Positions 17,980 through 26,726 of a stretch of 64,000 nt of DNA are shown piece by piece. The notes below the pieces were generated by a model that did no database searches, was not told the DNA's origin, and was given only the letters and a program-made list of their open reading frames with translations. Within the stretch, counting starts at the first letter, position 1. Every line of letters starts with the position of its first letter. The translations under genes and the position numbers were made by a program. Source of the DNA: Dyella sp. GSA-30 (GTDB lineage Bacteria; Pseudomonadota; Gammaproteobacteria; Xanthomonadales; Rhodanobacteraceae); NCBI RefSeq assembly GCF_027924605.1, contig NZ_AP027042.1, positions 1,403,524 through 1,467,523 on the forward strand, in the 5' to 3' direction.

Positions 17980-20073
17980 TTAGCGCACGCTCGCCGATGG
18001 CGCCGGCTGCGCCGAACTGGCACCGGCCGGTGGTTCCAGCGCTGCCGGTGCGCCGTTCGATTCGGCCTTGGCCGGAGCGACGACGGCCGGGCAGGTCACC
18101 AGCTTGCGCCGGCTTTGCTCAGTCGGCAGTTGGTAGGCGCCGCCGATTGCCGGCATGCGCTCGGCCAAGGCGATGGCCTTGCCGTTCATGCGCCAATCGT
18201 AGATAACCGCAAAGGCCATGACGCGGGCGACGTACTCGCGCGTCTCCTTGAACGGGATGCTCGCCACGAACAGATCCGGCGCCAGACTGCCGCGTGCAGC
18301 CAGCCACTGATCGACGCGTGCGGGACCGGCGTTATAGGCCGCGCTGGAGATCCAGGGCGCGCCGTTGAAACGTGCGGCCAGCTGCGCGAGATAGCGCGTG
18401 CCTAATGCGACATTGACCACCGGGTCGTACAGACTTTCGCCGCCATTCCAAGGCAGGCCGTTACGCTTGGCTACCAGCGCCGCCGTGCCAGGCAACAGCT
18501 GCATCAGTCCGCGGGCATCGGCAGCGGAGCGGGCATCGCTCATCCAGGCGCTTTCCGCGCGCAGGATGCCGTAGGCCCAAGCCGGATCGATGCCGGCCTG
18601 TTGTGCCTGCGGTACCAGGCCGTCCTGCCCGGCCAGCGGGAATCGCTGCTCGTAATAGCGCAACGCGTCGCCGCCATTGAGCGTGAACACCGCGCGGTCG
18701 TACCAGCCGCGGCGATAGGCCAGATCGACCGCCTGGCGCAACGTATCGGGGTCGGCACCGTCCAGCGCGCGGGACCACTCGCGCCGCGCCAGCTTGGGCA
18801 GTCCAACGTAATACAGCTCGAACGCGCGCTGCAGGCCGATATTGGCAAGCAGCGACTGCTCGCGCTGTGGGTTGGCCGGCAAGGTGAGCGGACAGATCGC
18901 ATAGTTGGTATCGAGCTTGTCGGCCGCGAGAAAACCGAAGTAGGTCGATTCGCGCGCCAGCGGAACGAGCTCGCTTTGCGCCGCTTGGTGGCGATCGAGT
19001 CCGTCCAGCGCGCGAGCCTTGAACCAGCGCCATTCGCCGTCGTCACGCTGTGCCTGCGGCATCGCGTCGATCGCGGCGAGCACGGCCGGCCAATCCTGCT
19101 GCGACAGGGCGACGCGCACGCGCCACTCGCGACTGGAATCGGTTTGCGCGTCGGTCGGCAGTGCGGCGAGGCGTGCGAGGGCGGTCTCGTCGAAATCGGT
19201 GGCGTGAAAGACGGCCAGTGCGTTCAAGATGCGCCCACGTTGTGCGGGGCTGAAGTTGAAGTGGTGCTCCAGCTTTTGCCAACCTTGGTCGGCGCTGCCG
19301 GACTGACGTCGGGCAAGTCGCTGCAAAGCGAGCATCGCGGCCTGGCGATGGCGCGGCGTGTCGGGCCAGGTCGCCGCAGCGGCGACGGCGCCGCCGGGAT
19401 CGCTCAGGGCGCTGGCCAGGCGTTGTCCGGCCTGCTTTTCGCTGTCAGGCAACCACTGCGCAAGCGTAGCGACGGTGCCGCCCTGGTTGGCATCCGCGGC
19501 ACGATCGATACGGTCCCACAGGCGCGCCGAGGTCAACAGGCCTTGATCGTAGGCGGCGCCAAGCACCGGCTCGCAAGCGGCTGCAGGCAGGCTTGGCTTG
19601 GTCCACAGCGTGCCCAGGTCCTTGTCGAAGTCGAGCTTTTCGCCCTTGGACAGGCGCGCCTGTAGCGCATCGCAGCTCAGCGTGTCGTTGATGCCGGGTT
19701 GGTAGAGCGCGAGAAAAGTATCCCAATCCTTGCGGCGTGCCAGCTCAAGCAGGAAATCGCGACGCAGGTCGGCGGCGGGGATCAGGTCCGGATAGCGGCG
19801 CAGGTAATCCTCGATGGCGGCGCGATCGAGCTGGCGCAGATCGTGCGTGAGCGATGCGGCTTCGAGGTACGGGTACAAGGGATAGTCGTCCAGCCCCCTG
19901 GCTTGTTCGCGCCAGGCGTCGCCACCTTGCTGGGCCGTGGCATAGGCTTGCCGGAACGCGGCGCGTTGCGCCTCGCTCGGTTCGTCGGCGAACGCGACAC
20001 CGGCGAGCAGCAGCCAGCCGGCGGTCAACAAAAGCAGGCGTCGGATTCGAAGCGGCCGTGTGGGTTCGGACAT
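17980..20073 (-). CDS. slt: Soluble lytic murein transglycosylase
   Basis: Cleaves peptidoglycan glycan strands to 1,6-anhydro ends in the periplasm. The 697-residue protein has a signal peptide (cleaved near AFA/DEP), a long alpha-helical superhelix typical of Slt70, and the C-terminal lysozyme-like domain. Glu507 in YGILRAESAW is the catalytic acid, followed by RGLMQLLPGTA and SSAAYNAGPARV. A Pro/Ala/Ser-rich tail ends the protein. ATG 20073 has AAGGA upstream. It precedes cca by 24 bp. Confidence 0.95.
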   Translation of the reverse strand: MSEPTRPLRIRRLLLLTAGWLLLAGVAFADEPSEAQRAAFRQAYATAQQGGDAWREQARGLDDYPLYPYLEAASLTHDLRQLDRAAIEDYLRRYPDLIPAADLRRDFLLELARRKDWDTFLALYQPGINDTLSCDALQARLSKGEKLDFDKDLGTLWTKPSLPAAACEPVLGAAYDQGLLTSARLWDRIDRAADANQGGTVATLAQWLPDSEKQAGQRLASALSDPGGAVAAAATWPDTPRHRQAAMLALQRLARRQSGSADQGWQKLEHHFNFSPAQRGRILNALAVFHATDFDETALARLAALPTDAQTDSSREWRVRVALSQQDWPAVLAAIDAMPQAQRDDGEWRWFKARALDGLDRHQAAQSELVPLARESTYFGFLAADKLDTNYAICPLTLPANPQREQSLLANIGLQRAFELYYVGLPKLARREWSRALDGADPDTLRQAVDLAYRRGWYDRAVFTLNGGDALRYYEQRFPLAGQDGLVPQAQQAGIDPAWAYGILRAESAWMSDARSAADARGLMQLLPGTAALVAKRNGLPWNGGESLYDPVVNVALGTRYLAQLAARFNGAPWISSAAYNAGPARVDQWLAARGSLAPDLFVASIPFKETREYVARVMAFAVIYDWRMNGKAIALAERMPAIGGAYQLPTEQSRRKLVTCPAVVAPAKAESNGAPAALEPPAGASSAQPAPSASVR

Positions 20074-20248
20074 GACTATTCCTTCAGTAATGAACCGGAA
20101 TGGTAGTTCACACCGGCAAATGCGCTGGAGCGGATGGCAAGCCCATGAAGATAAGCGGTCTTGCGCGACTCGGCGATGAATACGCGGGCGTTGCGAATAT
20201 ATGCGTGGTGAGGGCGACGTCAGTGAGCCTCCAATAACCCTTCCTACT

Positions 20249-20375
20249 CGTCATCCCGGCGCAGGCCGGGACCCAGTGGCTTTGTGATTGGTTGTCGCGC
20301 AAATCATCAAGCATTTGCTCCAGTGCGAAAACCGGCAACCGAAGCCACTGGGTCCCGGCCTGCGCCGGGATGACG
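20249..20375 (-). repeat. 127-bp REP-like inverted-repeat element, copy 2 (inverted)
   Basis: Perfect 34-bp inverted arms (20249-20282 and 20342-20375) enclose a 59-nt spacer. The reverse complement of the spacer matches those of copies 1 and 3 (TTTTCGC near one end, GCGACAACCAATCACAAAG near the other), so this copy is in the opposite orientation. It occupies the divergent slt/GH17 region, the only divergent site for this family here. I see nothing else in the rest of 20074-20526 beyond presumed promoters. Confidence 0.88.
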
Positions 20376-20526
20376 ACTCGGAGAAACTGAGATTATTCAA
20401 GTCCCCCGAAGTCACCCCATAAACTTCGACAACCGTCCAGATCCCTCAAGAAGCGACCACGACGGCAGCGCTGTTAAACTCAGGCGTTAGCCCGGCGTCG
20501 CGGTCGGCGCCCTTGATGGAAAGTGC

Positions 20527-22152
20527 ATGCAGCCTTTGTCCCCTCCGTCCTTCCGCTCGCTGTGGCCGGCATGGCTCGCGCTGGTGCTTGCCGCCCTGGC
20601 CGGCGCATGGTGGTGGTGGGCTATCGGCCGGCCGGTCGACTTGCCCGATGCACCGACCTCGCGCATTGCCTGCGTTTCCTATGCGCCGTTTCGCATGCCG
20701 GGCGAAACACCGTTCGACTTGAACGCGACGATCAGCCCCGAGCGCATCGATGCCGATCTGAAGGCGCTGTCGCAACGCTTCGACTGCGTGCGTACGTATT
20801 CGCAAAGCCACGGTCTGGACAAGGTGCCCGAGATCGCCGGCCGCTATCACATGAAAGTGTTGATGGGCATGTGGCTGAGCCGCGAGTTGAAGGTCAACGC
20901 GCATGAAATCGAGATGGGCATCGCCACGGCAAAGGCGCATCCGGAGGTGCTGCGTGGCGTGGTCGTCGGCAACGAAGTGCTGCTCCGTGGCGAGCTTTCG
21001 CCCAAGGCGCTGGCCGCTTACGCCGCCGAGGTGCGTGCGCAGATTCCGCGTTCCGTGCCGATCACCTATGCCGACGTGTGGGAGTTCTGGCTGCGCTATC
21101 CGCAGATGGCCCGTGCGGTCGATTATCTCACCATCCATATCCTGCCTTACTGGGAAGACGAGCCCGTGCCGCCGGAGCACGCGGTACGGCACGTCGCCGA
21201 CGTATATGCCAAGCTGAAAGCGTCTTTTCCAGGCCGTCAGATAATGATCGGCGAAACCGGCTGGCCGAGTGCGGGGCGCCCGCGTCGCGAGGCGAGTGCG
21301 AGCCTGGTCAACGAGGCGCGCTACATGCGCGAGTTCCTCGCCTATGCCGGCAGCGTAGACATGCCATACAACGTGATCGAGGCCTTCGACCAGCCATGGA
21401 AGCGGGCACAGGAAGGTACGGTCGGCGGTTATTGGGGCATTTTCGATGTCGACGCCCAGCCAAAGTTTCCGATGAAGGGGCCGGTGGTCGAGGAATCGCA
21501 CTGGCTATGGGGTATCTACAGCGGCCTGGCCGCAGCGCTGTTGTTCGCACTGGCCGGCAGCTGGCGCAGACAGTGGCGCGGTGCGAACGGTTGGCTCGCC
21601 TTGCTGTTGGCCGGCTTTGCCAGCGGCACCGCGCTGGCCTGGCAGTATCGGCAGGCGTTCTATGCCTGCCGCGATCGGCTGGAATGGAGTATTTCGATCG
21701 GAGCCTGCGTACTGGCGCTGATCACGGCGATCACCCTGATACGTCGCATCGTCGCGCGGCTGACCGGCACGGCGTCGCCACATAGCGGGCTGCGCTTGCG
21801 CTGGTGGCGTGCGGGCTGGATGTTCGCGCTCGCCTTGCTCGGCCTGTTATTGGTGTTCGACGGCCGCTATCGCGATTTTCCGCTGGGACTGTTTGCGCTG
21901 CCGTGTATCGGCTATGCCGTGCTCGGTTGGCTCGATCGTGGCCGCAACCTGCTCGCGCCACTGGCCGAAGAGCGCTTTCTGGCGTTCTGGTTGCCGGCGC
22001 TCGCTGCCGTGGTGGTTGCGCAGGAGCTGGGGCTCGATACGTCGACCTGGTTATGGCTGGGCTTGAACCTGGCCATTGCGCTGCCCATTCTCATCGGCTG
22101 GTTCCAGGCTATTCGCCTGAAGTCGAATCAGCCGCAGGCTGCCGATCAATAG
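20527..22152 (+). CDS. GH17-domain membrane protein (beta-glucan hydrolase/transglucosylase-like)
   Basis: A 541-residue protein: one N-terminal membrane anchor (about residues 12-32), a periplasmic glycoside hydrolase family 17 domain (about 45-330) and seven or eight membrane helices in the C-terminal third. GH17 features are CVSYAPFR, the acid/base region VVVGNEVLLRGE and the nucleophile region MIGETGWPSAG. Related proteins are annotated as beta-(1,6)-glucan synthase; GH17 domains in NdvB/NdvC-type systems remodel periplasmic beta-glucans. No GT2 domain is fused here. Its last 102 bp overlap the convergent next gene. Confidence 0.83.
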   Translation: MQPLSPPSFRSLWPAWLALVLAALAGAWWWWAIGRPVDLPDAPTSRIACVSYAPFRMPGETPFDLNATISPERIDADLKALSQRFDCVRTYSQSHGLDKVPEIAGRYHMKVLMGMWLSRELKVNAHEIEMGIATAKAHPEVLRGVVVGNEVLLRGELSPKALAAYAAEVRAQIPRSVPITYADVWEFWLRYPQMARAVDYLTIHILPYWEDEPVPPEHAVRHVADVYAKLKASFPGRQIMIGETGWPSAGRPRREASASLVNEARYMREFLAYAGSVDMPYNVIEAFDQPWKRAQEGTVGGYWGIFDVDAQPKFPMKGPVVEESHWLWGIYSGLAAALLFALAGSWRRQWRGANGWLALLLAGFASGTALAWQYRQAFYACRDRLEWSISIGACVLALITAITLIRRIVARLTGTASPHSGLRLRWWRAGWMFALALLGLLLVFDGRYRDFPLGLFALPCIGYAVLGWLDRGRNLLAPLAEERFLAFWLPALAAVVVAQELGLDTSTWLWLGLNLAIALPILIGWFQAIRLKSNQPQAADQ

Positions 22153-22464
22153 CGCCAATGCGCCGGCTTCATAGCAGTACATCACCAGCGCGATAAAGCC
22201 GAGCATGGCCGCAAGACAGGCCGACACCCGATGCTTCCACGCCAGTGCAAGCACGGTGGCGGCCAGCGCGGCATAACCGAGCCCATAGCTGTAGAAGGCG
22301 ATCACGATGGCCTGGCGAATACCGCACCAGGCAGGGCCGTTGCTTTCTTCGCACAGGTGCGCAAGGTTGGCCGGCTCGATAAACAGATAGCGCACCAGGG
22401 CGGCGGCAACGCCAGCCAGCACGATGAGCAGCCACGGAAGGGAGATGCGAAAGGCGGATTTCAT
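22051..22464 (-). CDS. Small membrane protein of unknown function
   Basis: A 137-residue protein with three or four hydrophobic segments (about residues 8-28, 50-75 and 80-110) and a polar, glutamine-rich tail. I recognise no family. Its 3' third overlaps the end of the GH17 gene tail-to-tail by 102 bp, so one of the two C-termini is probably loosely constrained. Its ATG at 22464 overlaps the stop of the upstream phosphatase-fold gene by 4 bp, which argues that it is a real, translationally coupled gene. Confidence 0.65.
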   Translation of the reverse strand: MKSAFRISLPWLLIVLAGVAAALVRYLFIEPANLAHLCEESNGPAWCGIRQAIVIAFYSYGLGYAALAATVLALAWKHRVSACLAAMLGFIALVMYCYEAGALALLIGSLRLIRLQANSLEPADENGQRNGQVQAQP

Positions 22465-23267
22465 CGGCGCAGTTTATGCGCGCGCGGTGCGGCATGGCCA
22501 GGCAGGATGATTTCCGCGGCAACCGGCAGATGATCGGAAAACGCTTGCGGCAGTGCCCAGAGCTTGTCGAGCCGGATCGCTTCGGACGTAAGAATGTGGT
22601 CCAGCGCCTTGCGCGGTCGCCAGCTGGGGAAGGTCAAGGTGGCCTGCGGTGGCGGCTGCAGCACGGAGTGGCTGAAGAGATAACGCATCTCCGCGCTGTG
22701 CACGTCGGTATTGAGGTCGCCCATCAACACGGCGTGTCGATAATCGCGCAGCACCTCGGCAATAAAGCCGAGCTGACGCGCCCTGGCGACGGCACTCAGC
22801 GAAAGATGCGCGATCATGATCGCGAGTGCATCGTTGCCTTCACCAAAACGGGCGAGCATCGCGCCACGCCCGGGGACGCGGCTGGGCAACGCGTAATCGA
22901 GTACCTGGGTCGGTTCGAGCCGGCTGATCAAACCGTTGGCAGTGTGCGAAAGGCGCGCGATCGGCCGATTGGGCTGGTGGCTCCAGAACGGCATGCCGGC
23001 CGTTTCGGCCAGATAACGGGTCTGGTTGAGAAAGCCCGAGCGCAGGCTGCCGGCATCGGCTTCCTGCAAACCGATCACGTCGAACTGTGGCAGCACCTCG
23101 GCGAGACGGTCGAGATTGTCCAGTTTGCTGCGCCCAGGCAGCACCGCGTTGATCGAGCGAGTGAAGTACTCGCTATAACGCTGCACGCTGGCGCCGGCGA
23201 GGATGTTGCAGCTCAGCAAGCGCAGACGGCGCTCGGCGGGTGGCGGGGCAGGACGGTCCATAGCCAT
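22461..23267 (-). CDS. Endonuclease/exonuclease/phosphatase-fold protein
   Basis: A 268-residue protein with the EEP-fold signatures LLSCNILAG (Asn metal/substrate site), DVIGLQEADAG (catalytic Glu), VLMGDLNTD, ALDHILTS and the terminal FSDHLPVAAEI. The family includes exonuclease III-like nucleases and sphingomyelinase- or inositol-phosphatase-like enzymes; there is no signal peptide, so it should be cytosolic. The substrate is unknown. ATG 23267 or the second ATG at 23261 may be used; neither has a strong ribosome-binding site. It overlaps the next gene by 4 bp. Confidence 0.85.
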   Translation of the reverse strand: MAMDRPAPPPAERRLRLLSCNILAGASVQRYSEYFTRSINAVLPGRSKLDNLDRLAEVLPQFDVIGLQEADAGSLRSGFLNQTRYLAETAGMPFWSHQPNRPIARLSHTANGLISRLEPTQVLDYALPSRVPGRGAMLARFGEGNDALAIMIAHLSLSAVARARQLGFIAEVLRDYRHAVLMGDLNTDVHSAEMRYLFSHSVLQPPPQATLTFPSWRPRKALDHILTSEAIRLDKLWALPQAFSDHLPVAAEIILPGHAAPRAHKLRR

Positions 23268-23371
23268 TTAAGTACTCGAGGACGATGACGATCGCCATCG
23301 CAAGGTGAGCGTTACGTCAATGCTCACCAACGGTGTGCGAGGCGCGGTGGACGCCTCGCACACGGTGCGGC

Positions 23372-24037
23372 TTATTTGCCGCCGTTCAAATCGCGCTTGG
23401 CCAGCCATTGGGTCATGGCAACCAGCTGATCCAGCGTCTTGATTTCGTTGCTGCGGTATTTGCCGTCGACAACGAGGGTCGGCGTACCGGTGACACCCCA
23501 GGACTTGATCAGGTCGAGATCTTTCTTGATCTGCGCCGTCACTTCGTCGGAGCTGGCGATCTCCATGAACTTGGCGCGGTCCACGCCCTGGTGCGCGTAG
23601 AAGTCGGCCAGCTCGTCGAGCGTGGAGATCGGGTAGTGGTCGTCGAACTTCGCCTTGAACAGGGCCAGATGCGTCTGATCGACCACGCCCAGCTTCTTGG
23701 CGGCGTAATAGGCGCGCGCGTACGGCAGCCATTCGTCGCTGAACGCGGCAGGCAGCAGTTTGAACTCGACGCCTGGCGGCAACTGCTTGCGCAGCTCTTC
23801 AGCCTTGGGCGCGAAGTGCGCGCAATGGATACAACCGTAGGAGAACACCTCGACCACTTCCACCTTGCCGCTGTCGCTATAGCGATGGTTCGGCGCGGGG
23901 AGCGTCACGTACTCGGTGCCATCCGTGTAGGGGGCTGCCGCCTGATCGCCTGAGTTCTGAGCCGTGCACGCGCTGGTAAGCAGCAGGCCGCCAAGCAGGG
24001 TGATCAGCCGCAGACGGGCAAAACGCTTCAACAACAT
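23372..24037 (-). CDS. DsbA-like thiol:disulfide interchange lipoprotein
   Basis: A 221-residue DsbA-family protein. The N-terminus (LLLTSAC) ends in a lipobox-like cysteine, suggesting a membrane-anchored lipoprotein. The active site is Cys69-Ile-His-Cys72 in FSYGCIHCAHF, and the cis-proline loop is VTGTPTLVV. It should introduce disulfides into exported proteins, reoxidised by DsbB. ATG 24037 has GGAGAGAG 6 nt upstream. A second DsbA gene lies 103 bp upstream in the same direction. Confidence 0.92.
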   Translation of the reverse strand: MLLKRFARLRLITLLGGLLLTSACTAQNSGDQAAAPYTDGTEYVTLPAPNHRYSDSGKVEVVEVFSYGCIHCAHFAPKAEELRKQLPPGVEFKLLPAAFSDEWLPYARAYYAAKKLGVVDQTHLALFKAKFDDHYPISTLDELADFYAHQGVDRAKFMEIASSDEVTAQIKKDLDLIKSWGVTGTPTLVVDGKYRSNEIKTLDQLVAMTQWLAKRDLNGGK

Positions 24038-24140
24038 GAAACTCTCTCCATAAGTGTGGCCGCGAGCCACCGGGAATAGTCAGGTCAGCCCGGATCGCCG
24101 GGTTTGAGACCGTATCGATGCCATTCGGTTCGATCCGGCC

Positions 24141-25010
24141 TTACTTGCCAGCCGCTTCCTTCGAGATCAGCCACTGGGCCAGCTCGATCGTCTGCGGATA
24201 GCCACCGGCCTGGCTCACGGTGTAACGGTACTTGCCATTGATGACGATCGTTGGCGTCTGCATCACACCGTACTTCTGCACCAGCTCGTCGGCGCGCTTC
24301 ATCTTGGTGTTGATCGCGAACGAGTTGGCGACCGCGGCAAATTCCTTCGGATCGGCGCCAACCTTGGCATAGACCTTGGCGGCATCGTCGATCGTCGGCA
24401 GAGCGTCTGACGGCTTCAGGCCACGGCCGTTGGGGTTTTCCGAGCTCAGTTCCTTGGTCTTCCAGGCGGCGTCGTACATGGCATCGGCGCCCTTGTCGGC
24501 CACGCCCAGCGCCTGCGCGGTGAAATAGGCGCGCTGGAACATCGGGAAGTTCTCAGCCGGATTGAACGACACCGGCAGGAACACCAGGGTCGCGTTCGAC
24601 GGCAGTTCCTTGGCCATCTGATCGACCGTGGTATGGAATGCATTGCACGCCGGGCAGCCGTAGGAGAACACCTCGACCACTTCCACCTTGTTGGTGTCGC
24701 TCACCTTGGGCTGCTGCGGTTCGATCAGGTCGTAGTTCTTGCCTTCGACCCATTTGCCGTTGTCGACAAAGGGCGTAGTCGGCTTGGCATCCGCCGCGAC
24801 GGGGGCGCTGGCCGCTGGCGCCGGCGCGGCGGTGGATGCCTGCGCGGGTGCCGCAGACGTTGCCGGTGTCGGAGCAGCGCTGGCCGGAGCGGCCGGTGCG
24901 GTGCTGGCGCTCGGTGCGGGCGACTGTGGAGCACTCGCGTTATCGCTGTCATGGCTGCAAGCGGCGACCGCCAGGACGGCGGCAAACAGGAACGGCAGGC
25001 GCTTCAACAT
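24141..25010 (-). CDS. DsbA-like lipoprotein with Ala/Pro linker
   Basis: A 289-residue paralogue of the neighbouring DsbA. The lipobox is LAVAAC. Residues about 20-80 form an Ala/Pro/Ser-rich linker that would hold the catalytic domain away from the membrane. The active site is Cys119-Pro-Ala-Cys122 (FSYGCPACNAF), with cis-proline loop MQTPTIVINGKY. The CPAC versus CIHC dipeptides predict different redox potentials for the two. ATG 25010 has GAGG upstream and is preferred to the ATG four codons earlier. It lies 84 bp after the cytochrome c4 gene in the same direction. Confidence 0.93.
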   Translation of the reverse strand: MLKRLPFLFAAVLAVAACSHDSDNASAPQSPAPSASTAPAAPASAAPTPATSAAPAQASTAAPAPAASAPVAADAKPTTPFVDNGKWVEGKNYDLIEPQQPKVSDTNKVEVVEVFSYGCPACNAFHTTVDQMAKELPSNATLVFLPVSFNPAENFPMFQRAYFTAQALGVADKGADAMYDAAWKTKELSSENPNGRGLKPSDALPTIDDAAKVYAKVGADPKEFAAVANSFAINTKMKRADELVQKYGVMQTPTIVINGKYRYTVSQAGGYPQTIELAQWLISKEAAGK

Positions 25011-25094
25011 GGAAAACCTCATGGAACGAGTTACAGGGGATGGGGCTTAAAACAATATCGCCGGCGCTAGGCCGGCGATAGGTAGTCTAGAGAA

Positions 25095-25892
25095 TTACTT
25101 GGTAGCCGGTGTATCGCTGCCGCTTTCGGCCGCATGTAGGCCTTCAACATAACTGGCCAGCGCGGCGATGTCCTTGTCGTCCAGCTTCTGCGCAATGGCC
25201 GGCATGATCTTGGCGTGGGCGTCGTCGCCCCAGTTGCCGCCGTCGTGCCAGGCTTTCAGTGTGGCCTGGATGTACTGCGCGTGCTGGCTGGTCAACTGGG
25301 CGTAGATCGCGCCCGGATTGCCGCGACCGTCGATGCTGTGACAGGCCATGCAAGCCGGGATGCCACGAGCGGTGTCGCCTTCGCGGAACAGCTTCTGGCC
25401 CTGCTCGACCAGCGCTTCGTCGGCGACGCCCGGCAGCGAGGTCTTGCTGGCGAAGTACGCACCGATATCGTGCATGTCCTGCTCGGACAGCGGCGAGGCC
25501 ATGCCGACCATGATCGGGTTATTGCGCTTGCCGTTCTTGAAGTTCTCCAGCTGGCGCACGATGTACGACTCGTGCTGGCCGGCGAGCTTGGGGTATTGCG
25601 CATCGGAGGAATTGCCGTCGATGCCATGGCAGGCACCGCAGGCCGCAGCCTTGCCGGCACCGGCGGCCGCATCGCCGGGCTTCACCGCGGCGGCGGCCGT
25701 GGCGGGCGCAGCTTCGGCGGTAGCCGGGGCTTTCGTGGCGGAACTCGCTGCCGCGGCCGGTTGGGTGGCACTGGCAGCGGCGGCCGGTTTGTTGGCTTCC
25801 TGTGCAGTCACCACGCCAATGGAGAGCGCAGAGGCGAGGGTAAAGACAACTCCAAGTACAGCGGGCCGAAAACCGACAGGCCGAAAACTCAT
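25095..25892 (-). CDS. Dihaem cytochrome c4
   Basis: A 265-residue periplasmic electron carrier, probably feeding terminal cbb3-type oxidases. The signal peptide (about residues 1-31, VVTA/QEA) is followed by an Ala-rich linker and two cytochrome c domains. Haem sites are Cys85-Gly-Ala-Cys88-His89 and Cys181-Met-Ala-Cys184-His185; candidate methionine ligands lie in NPIMVGMASPLS and HAKIMPAIAQ. ATG 25892 has GGGAG upstream. It is divergent from yihA and leads the cytochrome c4-dsbA-dsbA series. Confidence 0.94.
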   Translation of the reverse strand: MSFRPVGFRPAVLGVVFTLASALSIGVVTAQEANKPAAAASATQPAAAASSATKAPATAEAAPATAAAAVKPGDAAAGAGKAAACGACHGIDGNSSDAQYPKLAGQHESYIVRQLENFKNGKRNNPIMVGMASPLSEQDMHDIGAYFASKTSLPGVADEALVEQGQKLFREGDTARGIPACMACHSIDGRGNPGAIYAQLTSQHAQYIQATLKAWHDGGNWGDDAHAKIMPAIAQKLDDKDIAALASYVEGLHAAESGSDTPATK

Positions 25893-26000
25893 ACACTTGT
25901 CTCCCGAAGAACTGCTTTGGCTGCACGGCGCGCAAGTCTTGCTGACCGCAACTGGCAGAAACCTCGGAATTATCACTGCGCCATCGAAGCCGGTCAAACC

Positions 26001-26645
26001 ATGTCGAATCCTCTACAGGGCGCACAGTTCGTGCTGGCCGCCCATCGTGTCCATCAACTGCCGGCCGATAGCGGTGCGGAAGTCGCGTTCGCCGGCCGCT
26101 CCAATGCCGGCAAATCCAGCGCACTCAATGCGTTGACGGGGCACCGTGGCCTCGCGCGCACCTCCAAGACGCCGGGCCGCACGCAGCAGATGGTGGCTTT
26201 TTCGTTGCCCCCCGTGGCGCAGGGCGAGGGACAGCCATCGCTGGAGGCGCGCCTGATCGACCTGCCTGGCTACGGTTATGCCAAGGTGCCCGAGCCGTTG
26301 CGCGAGCACTGGAAGCAGGAAATCGACGCCTATCTGAATCAGCGCAAGAGCCTGCGGGGTGTCGTGCTGATCGCCGATATCCGCCATCCGCTGAAGGAAT
26401 TCGACCGGATGATGCTGGAATTCTGCTTCGCCACCGGTTTGCCCTGCCATCTGCTGCTGACCAAGGCGGACAAGCTTTCGCGCAACCAGGCCGCGCAGGC
26501 GTTGGCGGCAATGCGCAAGAGCTTTCCGGATGGCTTGCACGCCACGGCGCAGATTTTCTCCTCACCTGCCGGCACCGGCGTGGAGGAGGCGCGGGAGGCG
26601 GTGATGCGGCTGCTTCGAGAAGGACGAGTTGCGAGCGATGAGTGA
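26001..26645 (+). CDS. yihA: Ribosome-biogenesis GTPase YihA/YsxC (EngB)
   Basis: An essential Era-like GTPase needed for 50S subunit assembly. The 214-residue protein has G1 GRSNAGKS (residues 32-39), a G2 threonine in TSKTPGRTQ, G3 DLPGYGYAK, G4 LLTKADKLS and a G5-type SSPAGTG. ATG 26001 gives family length; the much longer open frame upstream is antisense to cytochrome c4 and is not coding. It is divergent from the cytochrome c4 gene, an arrangement common in gammaproteobacteria. Confidence 0.97.
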   Translation: MSNPLQGAQFVLAAHRVHQLPADSGAEVAFAGRSNAGKSSALNALTGHRGLARTSKTPGRTQQMVAFSLPPVAQGEGQPSLEARLIDLPGYGYAKVPEPLREHWKQEIDAYLNQRKSLRGVVLIADIRHPLKEFDRMMLEFCFATGLPCHLLLTKADKLSRNQAAQALAAMRKSFPDGLHATAQIFSSPAGTGVEEAREAVMRLLREGRVASDE

Positions 26646-26669
26646 AGAGGGGAAGCAAAACCTCCCTAC

Positions 26670-26699
26670 TCATCGCCCGGGCGAAGGCCAGGGCGATGA
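26670..26699. repeat. Degenerate REP-like hairpin
   Basis: Arms TCATCGCCC (26670-26678) and GGGCGATGA (26691-26699) with a GGGCGAAGGCCA loop. It resembles the core of the dispersed REP family and is followed by GACTGAGGTTTTTCG, like the flanks of other copies. It lies between the convergent yihA and msrC genes and may act as a terminator. Confidence 0.55.
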
Positions 26700-26726
26700 T
26701 GAAGACTGAGGTTTTTCGCGATTCCT

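Noticed and set aside
25215-26000. N-terminal extension of yihA to a 476-residue protein
   Set aside because: The extension is antisense to cytochrome c4; YihA family length and the ATG at 26001 define the gene.
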